Of a stretch of DNA of 64,000 bases, positions 1 to 8,710 are shown one piece after another. This DNA comes from Sphingobium subterraneum (GTDB lineage Bacteria; Pseudomonadota; Alphaproteobacteria; Sphingomonadales; Sphingomonadaceae). A model generated the notes under the pieces. It worked only from the letters and a program-made list of their open reading frames with translations. It made no database searches and was not told the DNA's origin. How positions within the stretch are numbered: the stretch's first letter is position 1; the number at the start of each line of letters is the position of its first letter. Where the stretch lies: assembly GCF_014199435.1 (NCBI RefSeq), contig NZ_JACIJP010000002.1, positions 248,001 to 312,000 on the forward strand. Reading direction: 5' to 3'. A program made the position numbers and the translations under genes.

Positions 1-437
1 TCCATCTCGGGCGTGATGATGCCGCGGCGGGCGTAATGCATCTGGCTGACGTTGGCGCCGGGCCTGGCGCGCAGGGGACGCTGCACGACGTGGGGGAAGG
101 GGCGCACGCCGCCGGACCGGTCGGGACCGAGCTGGCCGTTGTCTTCGGGCTTGAGGCCCCGGCCCTGATAGTCCTCGACATCGCCGCGCGCGAGGATCCA
201 CTCGCGGCGCAGCTGGGGCAGGCCGGCCATGATGTCGATCTGCGCTTCCGGATCGGTATAGGGGCCGGAGGTGTCGTAGACGCGCACCGGCGCTTCGCCG
301 CAGCCGGGTTCCAGCGTGATCTCGCGCATCGCGACCTTGACCGCCGGGTTGCTCGCGGTGGGGACGTGGATCTTGCGGCTGCCGCGAATGGGGCCGGTGG
401 TCACGCCGATTTCGGTGCGCGCGGGTAGATCTGCCAT
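1..437 (-). CDS. thiC: ThiC, phosphomethylpyrimidine synthase (N-terminal part, gene runs off the window)
   Basis: The first 145 codons are visible; the gene continues beyond base 1. ThiC is a radical-SAM enzyme that converts aminoimidazole ribotide to the hydroxymethylpyrimidine phosphate precursor of thiamine in the cytoplasm. The N-terminal domain is recognisable from the segments GPIRGSRKIHV, VRVYDTSGPYTDP and LPQLRREWILARGDVE and from the C-terminal visible part ending MHYARRGIITPEM. The radical-SAM cysteine motif lies outside the window. The start at 437 follows a thiamine pyrophosphate riboswitch directly upstream on the same strand, so expression should fall when thiamine is plentiful. 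Assignment is firm even though only the 5' portion is present. Confidence 0.96.
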   Translation of the reverse strand, partial: MADLPARTEIGVTTGPIRGSRKIHVPTASNPAVKVAMREITLEPGCGEAPVRVYDTSGPYTDPEAQIDIMAGLPQLRREWILARGDVEDYQGRGLKPEDNGQLGPDRSGGVRPFPHVVQRPLRARPGANVSQMHYARRGIITPEM

Positions 438-482
438 GGTCTCGTTCCTTTGCATGACGGAACGAGGGCGGGTCGAGACCGC

Positions 483-566
483 TCCCTCCCTCCGCCAGTG
501 TTAGCTGGATCAGGTTCGGCGGGTCGTATGGCGCTACCCATACCTCTCAGTCGCGTGACTCCCCGG
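483..566 (-). promoter_or_regulatory. TPP (THI box) riboswitch upstream of thiC
   Basis: Read on the minus strand the segment contains the two diagnostic conserved blocks of the thiamine pyrophosphate aptamer: CTGAGAGGTATGGG followed by GACCCGCCGAACCTGATC, then AGCTAACACTGGCGGAGGGA. It lies 46 bases before the thiC start, the usual place for this riboswitch in proteobacteria, where it usually blocks translation start or terminates transcription on TPP binding. Confidence 0.93.
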
Positions 567-622
567 GGATGGCGGGACGATAGGCGCGCGCGTCGTGCAG
601 GTCCAGCGCCAATGTCGCGGGA

Positions 623-1468
623 TCAGACAAGGCGTTCCGCGTGCCAGCGGATGTGATCGTCCATGAAGGTGGAGATGAAATAATAGCTGTGGTCATAGCC
701 GGGCTGCATGCGCAGCATGAGCGGGATCCCGGCCTTCGCGCAGGCATCCACCAGCAACTGCGGGCGGAGCTGCTCTTCAAGGAAATTGTCGGCCGCGCCC
801 TGATCGACGAGGATCTCGGGCACGCGTGCGCCATCCTCGATCAGCGCGCAGGCGTCATAGCGGCGCCCGGCCTGCTGCCAGTCGTTTCCCAGATATCCGG
901 CGAGCGCCTTGTGCCCCCAGGGGCATTGCAGCGGCGCGACGATCGGGGCGAAGGCGGAGACCGACCGGAACAGTTCGGGATGCTTGAGGGCGAGCGTGAG
1001 CGCCCCATGCCCGCCCATCGAATGGCCGGTGATCCCCATACGCGACCGGTCCACCGGGAAGTGGTCGGCGATCAGGCCCGGCAATTCGTGCGCAACATAG
1101 CTGCCCATGCGGTAATGCCGGTCGAACGGGGCGTTTGTCGCGTCACAATAGAAGCCCGCGCCCAGCCCGAAATCATAGGCTCCGTCCGCATCGTCCGGGA
1201 CGCCTTCGCCGCGCGGAGAGGTGTCCGGGCAGACGATGATCAGGCCGTGCTCGGCCGCAGCGCGACGGAATTCGCCCTTCTCCGTCACATTGGCGTGCGT
1301 GCAGGTCAGACCCGAGAGATAAAAGAGCACCGGCAGACGCGCGCCGTCGGCGTGGTCGGGCACGAAGACCGAAAAGGTCATGTCGGTGCCGGTCTCCCGG
1401 GACCGGTGCCGGTAGACGCCCTGGGTGCCGCCATGCGAGCGGTTAGCGGAAACGGTTTCCAGTGCCAT
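623..1468 (-). CDS. fghA: S-formylglutathione hydrolase
   Basis: This 281-residue alpha/beta-hydrolase fold esterase (esterase D family) hydrolyses S-formylglutathione to formate and glutathione, the second step of glutathione-dependent formaldehyde detoxification. The nucleophile motif GHSMGGHG places the catalytic serine at residue 150; the probable acid is D227 in VDQGAADNF and the base H260 in GYDHSYYF. Length matches the family (about 280). The gene begins 3 bases after the stop codon of a collapsed VOC-family gene, the gene that often sits between formaldehyde dehydrogenase (adhI) and fghA. No adhI is seen here, so the hydrolase is separated from its usual partner. Confidence 0.95.
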   Translation of the reverse strand: MALETVSANRSHGGTQGVYRHRSRETGTDMTFSVFVPDHADGARLPVLFYLSGLTCTHANVTEKGEFRRAAAEHGLIIVCPDTSPRGEGVPDDADGAYDFGLGAGFYCDATNAPFDRHYRMGSYVAHELPGLIADHFPVDRSRMGITGHSMGGHGALTLALKHPELFRSVSAFAPIVAPLQCPWGHKALAGYLGNDWQQAGRRYDACALIEDGARVPEILVDQGAADNFLEEQLRPQLLVDACAKAGIPLMLRMQPGYDHSYYFISTFMDDHIRWHAERLV

Positions 1469-1471
1469 CGG

Positions 1472-1591
1472 TCAGCCCATCATGCCCGTAAAGGCGCAGA
1501 TCTTGTTCCCGGTCGGATCGCGCAGATAGGCGCCATAGGCGTTGTTCGGTGCAGCAACATCGTCGCACTCGAACAGGATATGGGTCAGCAT
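1472..1591 (-). pseudogene. VOC/glyoxalase-family gene remnant with internal in-frame deletion
   Basis: The 39-codon frame starts MLTHILFECDDV, which resembles the first beta strand of VOC proteins that accompany fghA, and jumps directly to YGAYLRDPTGNKICAF, the characteristic C-terminal strand of the same family. The roughly 80-90 residues normally between these parts are missing while the reading frame is intact. It retains a GGAG ribosome binding site ahead of the ATG at 1591 and its TGA lies 3 bases before fghA. I infer a deletion derivative of a full VOC gene, now perhaps serving only as a translated leader for fghA. It could not form a VOC fold. Confidence 0.65.
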
Positions 1592-1700
1592 GTCAGTCTC
1601 CGTGGAAAGGATCAATGCCGAACCATAAGGGCGTTTCTTCCCCGGCGAAAGAGGATCGACGCCCGATTGCCACAGATCCCCAGCGCCGTCCCCCATGCAA

Positions 1701-1725
1701 AAAGCGCGGGCGTTACCCCGCGCTT
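1701..1725 (-). terminator. Rho-independent terminator of the petABC operon
   Basis: A 10-bp GC-rich stem (AAGCGCGGGG pairing with CCCGCGCTT) is followed on the minus strand by a run of T residues. It lies about 40 bases after the cytochrome c1 stop codon, where the operon should end. Confidence 0.75.
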
Positions 1726-1765
1726 TCGCATTTTCCGATGGGGCATCAGCCCGTTTAGGCGTCGA

Positions 1766-2608
1766 TCAGTGCTTCGTGTTCGCCCAGATGTTGCGATAGG
1801 ACATATAGGCAAGGCCCGTCGCGATCAGCAGGAAGAACAGCGCCGCAACACCGGCCCGCTTGCGGTTTTCGAGCTTGGGTTCGGCCGTCCAGGTCAGGAA
1901 CGCCGAAACGTCCTTCGCCATCTGGTCGACCGTCGGCTTGGTGCCATCGCCATAGGTCACCTGACCTTCGGCGGTCAGCGGAGGTGCCATCGCCAGGTTG
2001 AGGTTGGCGAAATAGGGGTTGTAGTGCAGCCCCGTTGGCGTCTTAGCATCCGGGAACTCCTTGAGAAGTTCGGCGGGCTGATCCTGGAAGCCGGTCAGCA
2101 GCGAATAGACGTATGCACTGCCGTCATGCCGGGCCTTGGTCATCAGCGACAAGTCTGGCGGAATGGCGTTGTTGTTCGCCGCCGCCGCCGCAACATTGTT
2201 GGCGAACGGCTTGGGGAAGTGATCGGACGGAACCGGTGCGCGGCCCGCCATTTCGCCCGTCTTGGGGTCGACGTCCGGCGTCTTGATCGCCCAGTTCTTG
2301 GCGATCGCCTTCACTTCGGCCTCGTTATAGCCCAACGCTTCCAGATCGCGGAACGCGACAAACTTCAGGCTGTGGCAGGCCGAGCAGACTTCCTTGAACA
2401 CCTGGAAGCCACGCTGCAACTGTGCCTTGTCATAATGACCGAGCGGACCGTTGAAGGAATAGGAGACCTCCTTGGGGTGGAGGTGGAATTCATGCTCCGC
2501 CGTGGGAGCCGGTGGCTCCGACACGAACGAGACCGCACCCACCAGAAAGGTTACGAGCAGCCAGCCAGAAAAGAACAGGCCGACGAAGAATGCACCAATG
2601 CGAACCAT
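1766..2608 (-). CDS. petC: Cytochrome c1 subunit of the cytochrome bc1 complex
   Basis: This 280-residue protein carries electrons from the Rieske centre to soluble cytochrome c in the respiratory bc1 complex. An N-terminal hydrophobic segment (about residues 5-28) exports the heme domain to the periplasm. The heme c attachment motif is CSACH (C75, C78, H79) and the likely sixth ligand is M207 in NLAMAPPL. A C-terminal transmembrane anchor spans about 252-270. It is the last gene of petA-petB-petC, 14 bases after petB, and is followed by a clear terminator. It is a separate gene, not fused to cytochrome b as in some alphaproteobacteria. Confidence 0.97.
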   Translation of the reverse strand: MVRIGAFFVGLFFSGWLLVTFLVGAVSFVSEPPAPTAEHEFHLHPKEVSYSFNGPLGHYDKAQLQRGFQVFKEVCSACHSLKFVAFRDLEALGYNEAEVKAIAKNWAIKTPDVDPKTGEMAGRAPVPSDHFPKPFANNVAAAAANNNAIPPDLSLMTKARHDGSAYVYSLLTGFQDQPAELLKEFPDAKTPTGLHYNPYFANLNLAMAPPLTAEGQVTYGDGTKPTVDQMAKDVSAFLTWTAEPKLENRKRAGVAALFFLLIATGLAYMSYRNIWANTKH

Positions 2609-2622
2609 CTATCTGGCCCCCC

Positions 2623-3909
2623 TTATTCGGCCGGAACAACGGCGGCGCCGTGTTCCCCATGTTTGGCCAGCACGGCTTCGGTGATCGAGCCCGGCAACGG
2701 CAGCGGCTTCTCGAACATCGCGATCAGCGGCAGGATGATAAGGAAGTGCGCGAAATAATAGGCCGCAGCCACCTGGCTGATCATCACGAAGGGTTCCGCC
2801 GCCGGAGCGCCACCGCAATAACCGAGCACCAGCACGTCTGCCACGAGGATCCAGAAGAACTTCTTGAACACCGGCCGATAGTTGCCCGAGCGCACCGGCG
2901 AGGTATCGAGCCAGGGCAGGAAGAAGAGCAGCAGGATCGATGCGAACATCGCGAGCACGCCAAGCAGCTTCGCCGGAATGAAGAAGAAGTCGAACGTGAA
3001 GGCGCGCAGAATCGCGTAGAAGGGCCAGAAATACCATTCCGGCACGATGTGCGCAGGCGTCGAAAGCGGGTTCGCCTCGATATAGTTATCGGGGTGGCCC
3101 AGGAAGTTCGGCGCGAAATAGAGCAGGATAGCGAACAGGATCAGGAACACGCCCGCTCCGAAGCCGTCCTTCGCGGTGTAATAGGGGTGGAACGGCACGG
3201 TGTCCTGCGGACCCTTGACCTCGACGCCCGTCGGGTTGCTCGAACCGGGAATGTGCAGCGCCCAGATGTGCAGGATGATGACACCCGCGATCACGAACGG
3301 CAGCAGATAGTGCAGCGAGAAGAAGCGGTTCAGTGCGGCGTTGCCGGGAGCGAAACCGCCCAGCAGCCACGTCTGGATCGGCTCACCCACCAGCGGGATC
3401 GCGCCGAACAGGCCGGTGATGACCTTTGCGCCCCAATAGCTCATCTGGCCCCAGGGAAGCACATAGCCCATGAACGCAGTCGCCATCATCAGAAGGAAGA
3501 TGACCAGGCCGAGCAGCCAGACCATTTCGCGCGGCGCCTTGTAGGAACTGAAATACAGGCCGCGGAAGATGTGGAGATAGACCACGATGAAGAAGAAGCT
3601 TGCCCCGTTGGCGTGGGCGTAGCGCATCAGCCAGCCACCGTTCACGTCGCGCATGGTGTGCTCGATCGAGCTGAAGGCGACGAGCTCGTTCGCGCCGTAA
3701 TGCATCGCCATGATGATGCCGGTCACGATCTGGATCATCAAGGCGAGGCCCGAAAGCACGCCGAAGTTCCAGAAATAGTTGAGGTTGCGCGGAACCGGAT
3801 AGCCGGCGCCGACCGCGTTATAGACCAGACGCGGCAGCGGAAGACGCTGGTCGATCCACTGCATCAGCGGCGCTTTGGGGGTGTAATGCTGTGCCCAGGG
3901 AAAACTCAT
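2623..3909 (-). CDS. petB: Cytochrome b subunit of the cytochrome bc1 complex
   Basis: This 428-residue integral membrane protein binds two b hemes and both quinone sites of complex III. The heme ligands are visible as two pairs spaced by 14 residues: H99/H113 and H200/H214. The quinol-oxidation motif PEWY occurs in [18 protein letters not shown] in the second half, and [14 protein letters not shown] marks the Qo-site helix. About eight hydrophobic helices are apparent. It lies 11 bases after petA and 14 before petC in one operon. Confidence 0.98.
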   Translation of the reverse strand: MSFPWAQHYTPKAPLMQWIDQRLPLPRLVYNAVGAGYPVPRNLNYFWNFGVLSGLALMIQIVTGIIMAMHYGANELVAFSSIEHTMRDVNGGWLMRYAHANGASFFFIVVYLHIFRGLYFSSYKAPREMVWLLGLVIFLLMMATAFMGYVLPWGQMSYWGAKVITGLFGAIPLVGEPIQTWLLGGFAPGNAALNRFFSLHYLLPFVIAGVIILHIWALHIPGSSNPTGVEVKGPQDTVPFHPYYTAKDGFGAGVFLILFAILLYFAPNFLGHPDNYIEANPLSTPAHIVPEWYFWPFYAILRAFTFDFFFIPAKLLGVLAMFASILLLFFLPWLDTSPVRSGNYRPVFKKFFWILVADVLVLGYCGGAPAAEPFVMISQVAAAYYFAHFLIILPLIAMFEKPLPLPGSITEAVLAKHGEHGAAVVPAE

Positions 3910-3920
3910 CGATTGCTTCC

Positions 3921-4493
3921 TCAGCCTACGAGAATGGCGGTGTCGGACGTGAACTTGTAGGCCGGAACCTCCAGGTTCTTGGGAGCCGGACCCTTGCGGA
4001 TGCGGGCGGCGGTATCATAGGACGAACCGTGGCAGGGGCAGAAATAGCCGCCGAACTCGCCCCGGTTTTCACCCTCGCCCGCGCCCAGCGGAACGCAGCC
4101 CAGATGGGTGCAGACACCCATGGTGATGAGCCACTGCTTCTTGCCGTCGACGGTGCGTTCTTCCAGCGACTGCGGATCGCGCAGCGTAGAAGGATCGACC
4201 TTGTCGGCCTCGGCGATTTCCTTGGGGGTCAGCTGCCGCACGAACAGCGGTTGCGACCGGAATGTGGTCTTGATCGCCTGCCCCGGCTGGATCCCGGAAA
4301 GGTCCACTTCGGTGGTCGCCATCGCCAGAACGTCGGCGCTGGGGTTCATCTGGTTGATCAGCGGGAGAACGGCGACGACGCCGCCGACCCCGGCAAAGCT
4401 CACGGCCGCGATATTGATGAAATCACGGCGACGAACGCCCTCTTCACCGCTGGCCCCCGCATCGCTGGTTCCCGTCTCTTCTAGCGTCGCCAT
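3921..4493 (-). CDS. petA: Rieske iron-sulfur subunit of the cytochrome bc1 complex
   Basis: This 190-residue protein transfers electrons from ubiquinol to cytochrome c1 through a 2Fe-2S cluster. Both cluster-binding loops are present: CTHLGC (C128, H130, C133) and CPCHGS (C152, C154, H155), with the disulfide cysteines included. Near the N-terminus [10 protein letters not shown] precedes a hydrophobic helix (about 27-47), consistent with twin-arginine export of the folded cluster domain and its use as a membrane anchor. It is the promoter-proximal gene of petABC; the 204 bases separating it from the divergent trmL presumably hold both promoters. Confidence 0.98.
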   Translation of the reverse strand: MATLEETGTSDAGASGEEGVRRRDFINIAAVSFAGVGGVVAVLPLINQMNPSADVLAMATTEVDLSGIQPGQAIKTTFRSQPLFVRQLTPKEIAEADKVDPSTLRDPQSLEERTVDGKKQWLITMGVCTHLGCVPLGAGEGENRGEFGGYFCPCHGSSYDTAARIRKGPAPKNLEVPAYKFTSDTAILVG

Positions 4494-4697
4494 TCACATA
4501 CCCTTGTCGTTCAGGACCACTACGCGCCGCCTTGCCCGCATCCCTTCGGTTTTACAAGAGATTCGACGGCCGTTGGACACGGCTCGCCTTAACCCCCCGG
4601 CGCTTTCGCGGGCCTGATAGCGCTCAAACCCCCGTTTTGCCAACATCAATTTGAAGGGGATGTGACAAAGATTGCATGGGCCATTATGGAGCGCGCG

Positions 4698-5156
4698 ATG
4701 CGGCTCGCTCTCTATCAACCCGATATCGCCGGAAATGTCGGCACGATCATGCGGTTATGCGCCTGTTTCGCGGTGCCGCTCGACATCGTGATGCCGTGCG
4801 GCTTTCCCTTTTCCGACCGCCAGCTGAAGCGCGCGGCGATGGACTATGAGGGCCAGGCGGACGTGACGCGCCACGCCAATGCGGCGGAATTCTTCGATTC
4901 CCGCGCGGCCGCGCACAGCCGCATCGTGCTGCTGACCTCGCGCGGGACGATCACCCTGTCGGACGCGGCGCTGCGCGCGGACGACACGCTGCTGCTGGGA
5001 TCGGAAAGCGCGGGCGTGCCGGACGATGTGCACAGCCGCGCCGATCTGGCGCTGCGCATTCCGATGGCGGCGGGCTTTCGATCCTTGAATATTGCCGTCG
5101 CGGCGGGCATCGCGCTGCACGAAGCGCTCCGCCAGACGGGCCAGACACCCAGCTAG
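4698..5156 (+). CDS. trmL: tRNA (cytidine(34)-2'-O)-methyltransferase TrmL
   Basis: This 152-residue SPOUT-family enzyme 2'-O-methylates the wobble base of certain tRNA-Leu isoacceptors. The start MRLALYQPDIAGNVG is a hallmark of TrmL; the knot motifs appear as LLLGSESAGVP and the C-terminal FRSLNIAVAAGIALHEALRQ. I chose the ATG at 4698 over earlier in-frame starts because a GGAG lies 6 bases upstream and because this is the canonical N-terminus. It is divergent from petA and is followed 7 bases later by hemF. Confidence 0.93.
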   Translation: MRLALYQPDIAGNVGTIMRLCACFAVPLDIVMPCGFPFSDRQLKRAAMDYEGQADVTRHANAAEFFDSRAAAHSRIVLLTSRGTITLSDAALRADDTLLLGSESAGVPDDVHSRADLALRIPMAAGFRSLNIAVAAGIALHEALRQTGQTPS

Positions 5157-5163
5157 GAACCTC

Positions 5164-6015
5164 ATGATGATCGCCCTCGACCCGCAACAAGCCGCCGCCC
5201 GGACCTGGTTCGAATCGCTGCGCGACCGCATCTGCGCGGAATTCACCGCGATCGAGCGGGAGGCGGGCAGCGACGCGAATTTCGTTTACACGCCCTGGGA
5301 GCGCGAGGCCGAGGGGCTGGCGCCGGGCGAAGGCGGCGGCGGCGTGCGCGGCGTGATGAAGGGCAAGGTGTTCGAGAAGGTCGGCGTCAATGTCTCGACG
5401 GTCGGCGGGGCGTTCGCGCCCGAATTCGCCAAGACGATCCATGGCGCGGACGAAAATCCGCAGTTCTTTGCGACGGGCATCAGCCTTGTCGCGCATATGG
5501 CCAACCCGCATGTCCCGGCCGTCCACATGAACACCCGCTTCCTCGTCACCACCAAGCGCTGGTTCGGCGGCGGGGCGGACCTCAACCCGCCGCTCCCCTA
5601 CGAAGAGGACACCGCGCAGTTTCACGACACGCTGAAAAGCGCGTGCGACGCGCATGACCCGGAGCATTACCCCCGGTTCAAGGCGTGGGCGGACGAGTAT
5701 TTCTATATTCCCCATCGGCAGGTGCACCGGGGCGTCGGCGGCATTTTCTACGACCATCTGGAGGGCGACTTCGACGCGAATTTCGCCTTCACCCGGGCGG
5801 TCGGCGACACGTTTCTGGCCGCCTATCCGCCGATCGTGCGGCGGCGCATGGGCATGCCGTTTACAGAGGCCGACACCGCGCGGATGCTGGAATGGCGCGG
5901 GCGCTATGCCGAGTTCAACCTGGTGTATGACCGGGGCACATTGTTCGGGCTGAAGACCGGCGGCAATATCGACGCGATTCTGATGAGCCTGCCGCCGCTC
6001 GCGACATGGTCGTAA
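5164..6015 (+). CDS. hemF: Oxygen-dependent coproporphyrinogen III oxidase
   Basis: This 283-residue enzyme uses oxygen to decarboxylate two propionates of coproporphyrinogen III in heme synthesis. The signature PHVPAVHMNTRF (residues 115-126, with H121 and R125) and FGGGADLNPP (134-143) are intact, as is the C-terminal EFNLVYDRGTLFGLKTGGNIDAILMSLPP. Length is normal for the family. The start at 5164 (or the adjacent ATG at 5167) fits the family; an upstream in-frame start lies inside trmL. Close spacing suggests co-transcription with trmL. Confidence 0.96.
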   Translation: MMIALDPQQAAARTWFESLRDRICAEFTAIEREAGSDANFVYTPWEREAEGLAPGEGGGGVRGVMKGKVFEKVGVNVSTVGGAFAPEFAKTIHGADENPQFFATGISLVAHMANPHVPAVHMNTRFLVTTKRWFGGGADLNPPLPYEEDTAQFHDTLKSACDAHDPEHYPRFKAWADEYFYIPHRQVHRGVGGIFYDHLEGDFDANFAFTRAVGDTFLAAYPPIVRRRMGMPFTEADTARMLEWRGRYAEFNLVYDRGTLFGLKTGGNIDAILMSLPPLATWS

Positions 6016-6031
6016 TGCGCCGCCGCCCGGC

Positions 6032-6652
6032 ATGAGCATCCAGCCCGTTCCGCCCGGACACCTCGCCGCCGTCGTCACGACGCTGGAGATGACGCAGCGC
6101 CCGGCGCCCGCGCCCTTGCCCTTTTCACCGCTGCGGCTGGTGCGGTGGAAGGCGCCGGAGCTGGAGAAATACCGCACCCTGTTCCGCCGGGTCGGGGCGC
6201 CGTGGCTGTGGTTTTCCCGTCTGGTGATGGACGACGCTGCGGTCCGGGCGATCATCGAAGATCCGGCGGTCGAGATCTACGCCATTACCGATCCGCACGG
6301 GATCGAGATCGGCCTGCTGGAACTCGATTTTCGGACGGAGGGGATCTGCATGATCGCGTTCCTCGGACTGGTGCCGCAGCTTGCCGGGCAGGGTCATGGC
6401 GTGTGGCTGATGGCGCACACCAGGATGCTCGCCTGGCGCAAGGGCGTCGAACGGGTGCGGGTGCGCACCTGCTCGCTCGATCACCCGGCCGCCCTGCCCT
6501 TTTACCGCAAGGCCGATTTCGTCGCGACCGGGCGGGAAATCGAGACCTTCGCCGATCCGCGCCTCTCCGGCATCCTCCCGCGCGAGGCGGGAGCGCATAT
6601 TCCGTTATTGGAGACCTCTGAGAAGGATAACCCCGGAGCCCGTTCGCCCTGA
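6032..6652 (+). CDS. GNAT-family N-acetyltransferase
   Basis: This 206-residue protein has the acetyl-CoA pyrophosphate loop QLAGQGHG (residues 116-123) of GNAT enzymes, followed by a helix and the strand RVRVRTCSLDHPAALPFYRKADF typical of motif B. The substrate cannot be told from sequence. It lies 16 bases after hemF and is probably co-transcribed. The last codons (RSP and the TGA) lie inside a dispersed palindromic repeat that begins at 6640, so the repeat supplies the stop codon and the native C-terminus may have been altered. Confidence 0.85.
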   Translation: MSIQPVPPGHLAAVVTTLEMTQRPAPAPLPFSPLRLVRWKAPELEKYRTLFRRVGAPWLWFSRLVMDDAAVRAIIEDPAVEIYAITDPHGIEIGLLELDFRTEGICMIAFLGLVPQLAGQGHGVWLMAHTRMLAWRKGVERVRVRTCSLDHPAALPFYRKADFVATGREIETFADPRLSGILPREAGAHIPLLETSEKDNPGARSP

Positions 6653-6739
6653 GTGGAGACTGAGCTTGCCGAAGTCCCGTATCGAAGGGTGCTTCGATAC
6701 GTCGTTTCGACTTCGCTCAACGACACTCAGCACGAACGG
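6640..6739 (+). repeat. Family A palindromic repeat, copy A1
   Basis: A 100-base imperfect palindrome begins CCGTTCGCCCTGAGTGGAGA and ends ACTCAGCACGAACGG, with a central hairpin GTATCGAAGGGTGCTTCGATAC. The same ends and centre recur at 18391, 47552 and 49570; shorter relatives are at 28197, 38718 and 60356. It contains the stop codon of the GNAT gene and lies between converging genes. Confidence 0.85.
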
Positions 6740-6769
6740 AACGGAAATGCCGACGGAGTTCTGTGCGCC

Positions 6770-7510
6770 CTAACTCACCTGCCGGTAAAATCGGGCGACC
6801 ATCACGATGGTCAGCAACTGCACGCTCGCCATCACCAGTGCGACCGCGACATCGGCAAGGCCCCTCCCCAGCTCCGCGCCGCCGATAACGAAGCCCACTG
6901 TTCCGAACAGCATCTGGGCGACCACCTGCGCGAGGATGGCCGGAACCGCAATCATCACCAGAAACAGCGCCAGCCGCCAGAAATGACCCTTCGCGAGCCG
7001 CCAGCTTTCCACCAGCGCGCGAAAGGGGCCGACCGGACGTTCGACGATGACGGCGTTGATGAGCATCAGGCGCACGGACAGAAAAACGCCCGCGAGCCCG
7101 AGAAGGGTGCGGCCCAGCGCGGGGACCGCCAGTTCGACCGCCAGCAGCGGGATCGACAGACCGAACGCCATCAGCAGCGTTGCCGCAACGCTGATCGGCA
7201 TGCGCCGCAGGCCGAGCTGGATCGCTTCGCCCACGCTGATCCCCGGGCGCAGCGCCAGCGCGTAGAGGGCCAGAGATCCCGCGATCGTGATCAGAACGCC
7301 GAGCAGGATGCCGAACAGATTACCGGCGGGAAGCACCGGCGGGTTCGTGGCCATATTCTGTGGCATCGAACGAAGGCTGGCGGGAATCAGCTGGAAAATC
7401 AGCGCCAACGGCACGCCGATCAGCAGCAGCGCGACGGGAAGAAGCAACACCCGCTCGCGCGCGATGAACGCCCGCGCCTCTTCCCAAGCCTTGCCGATCG
7501 ACAGTGTCAT
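6770..7510 (-). CDS. Polytopic membrane protein of unknown function
   Basis: This 246-residue protein has about six hydrophobic helices in long Ala/Leu/Val-rich stretches and few charged residues. The layout resembles the membrane domain found with glycerophosphodiester phosphodiesterases and in YciC-like proteins, but no catalytic domain is attached and I cannot name a function. The ATG at 7510 was chosen because the sequence [16 protein letters not shown] makes a plausible cytoplasmic amphipathic N-terminus, whereas the 11 extra residues of a longer frame do not. It is divergent from lipB, 82 bases apart. Confidence 0.75.
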   Translation of the reverse strand: MTLSIGKAWEEARAFIARERVLLLPVALLLIGVPLALIFQLIPASLRSMPQNMATNPPVLPAGNLFGILLGVLITIAGSLALYALALRPGISVGEAIQLGLRRMPISVAATLLMAFGLSIPLLAVELAVPALGRTLLGLAGVFLSVRLMLINAVIVERPVGPFRALVESWRLAKGHFWRLALFLVMIAVPAILAQVVAQMLFGTVGFVIGGAELGRGLADVAVALVMASVQLLTIVMVARFYRQVS

Positions 7511-7592
7511 GAAATGGTCGCCTATCCCGAAACCGCGGCACATCCGCCTTTTGACACTTGATCGCTGGCTTTCCCCAAGTCAAGGATCGGAC

Positions 7593-8285
7593 ATGGATGA
7601 AAAGCCGCACGACGGGGCGTCGCCCGCCGAAATCGAATGGCGGATCGAGCCGGATCCCCTGCCCTATCCGCAGGCGCTCGCCGATATGGAAGCGCGCGCC
7701 GCCGCCGTGGCCGCGGGGGAGGCGGGCGAGCGCGTCTGGCTGATCGAGCACCCGCCGCTCTACACGGCCGGTACGAGCGCCGACACGGCGGAGCTGCTCG
7801 ACCCCCGTTTTCCGGTTTATGATGCCGGGCGTGGCGGGCGCTACACCTATCACGGGCCGGGGCAGCGGGTCGGCTATCTCACCATCGATCTGGCGCGGCG
7901 GGGCAAGGACATTCGCAATTTCGTGCACGGGCTGGAAGGCTGGGTCATCGCGACGCTGGGCGACTTCGGCGTGGAAGCGCGCCGGGCGGAAGGGCGCATC
8001 GGCATCTGGACCGACGATCGAAACGGGCGCGAGGCGAAAATCGGGGCGATCGGCGTGCGGGTCCGCCGCTGGGTGACGCTGCACGGGTTTTCGGTCAATA
8101 TCGACCCCGACCTGACACATTTTTCGGGCATCGTGCCGTGCGGCATCAGCGAATTTCCCGTCACCAGCCTGGCGGCATTGGGCAAGACTGTGACGATGGC
8201 CGATTTCGACAATGCGCTGCGCGCGCGTTTTCCAGCGTTCATCGCCGGATTGCGCCGCTGCCCGCCAGCCGACTGTGCCGTCTGA
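7593..8285 (+). CDS. lipB: Octanoyl-[ACP]:protein N-octanoyltransferase
   Basis: This 230-residue enzyme moves the octanoyl chain from acyl carrier protein to lipoyl domains of 2-oxoacid dehydrogenases and the glycine cleavage H protein. The signature [16 protein letters not shown] (residues 81-96), the catalytic lysine K149 in AKIGAIG and the acyl-accepting cysteine C183 in VPCGI are all present. Length is usual. Start chosen at 7593, the ATG directly before the conserved part; a longer frame overlaps the divergent gene. Confidence 0.95.
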   Translation: MDEKPHDGASPAEIEWRIEPDPLPYPQALADMEARAAAVAAGEAGERVWLIEHPPLYTAGTSADTAELLDPRFPVYDAGRGGRYTYHGPGQRVGYLTIDLARRGKDIRNFVHGLEGWVIATLGDFGVEARRAEGRIGIWTDDRNGREAKIGAIGVRVRRWVTLHGFSVNIDPDLTHFSGIVPCGISEFPVTSLAALGKTVTMADFDNALRARFPAFIAGLRRCPPADCAV

Positions 8286-8403
8286 TGGAGGCGCGCCTAT
8301 CCCCTTGATTATTCTTGAGCAGCACCACAGCCGACGATAAGGTCGCCCCCAATTGCCGCGCCGGAACGTTACTGGCGGGTTCGGTCGCCCAAAGGAGATG
8401 CCT

Positions 8404-8709
8404 ATGCCGCTAGCCCGTTCCGTCCTTCGCCCCAGCATCGCCCTTGCGGTTTCGCTGGTCGCCTTGTCGCTCTCCGGCTGCGGAGACAAGGGCAGCGGGA
8501 CATCCGGGACCGTCAAGATGAAGGACATGGACGTGGTCGACGGCACGATCAACGACGCGATGACCGACCTGGACGGCGTACAATCCGAAGCGGTGGCCAT
8601 TGCCGACAGCGGCAACGCCACCGGCCCGGCGTCGAACAGCAGCGTACCCGCCCCCAAACCCCAGGATGCCGCGGTCGGCAACAGCGCCGAAACCGTGGCG
8701 GAGCAATGA
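8404..8709 (+). CDS. Small lipoprotein of unknown function
   Basis: The 101-residue product has a signal peptide with lipobox LSGC (predicted lipidated C26) and a mature part of about 75 residues rich in Asp, Ser and Ala (MKDMDVVDGTINDAMTDLDGVQSEAV). A strong AAAGGAG lies 6 bases before the ATG at 8404. It is followed after 1 base by a secreted-protein gene, so the two are probably one operon. No family recognised. Confidence 0.8.
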   Translation: MPLARSVLRPSIALAVSLVALSLSGCGDKGSGTSGTVKMKDMDVVDGTINDAMTDLDGVQSEAVAIADSGNATGPASNSSVPAPKPQDAAVGNSAETVAEQ

Positions 8710-8710
8710 C

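Noticed and set aside
641-2758. A 705-codon plus-strand frame across fghA and petC
   Set aside because: It crosses two recognisable genes and the petC terminator in antisense and has no family motifs.
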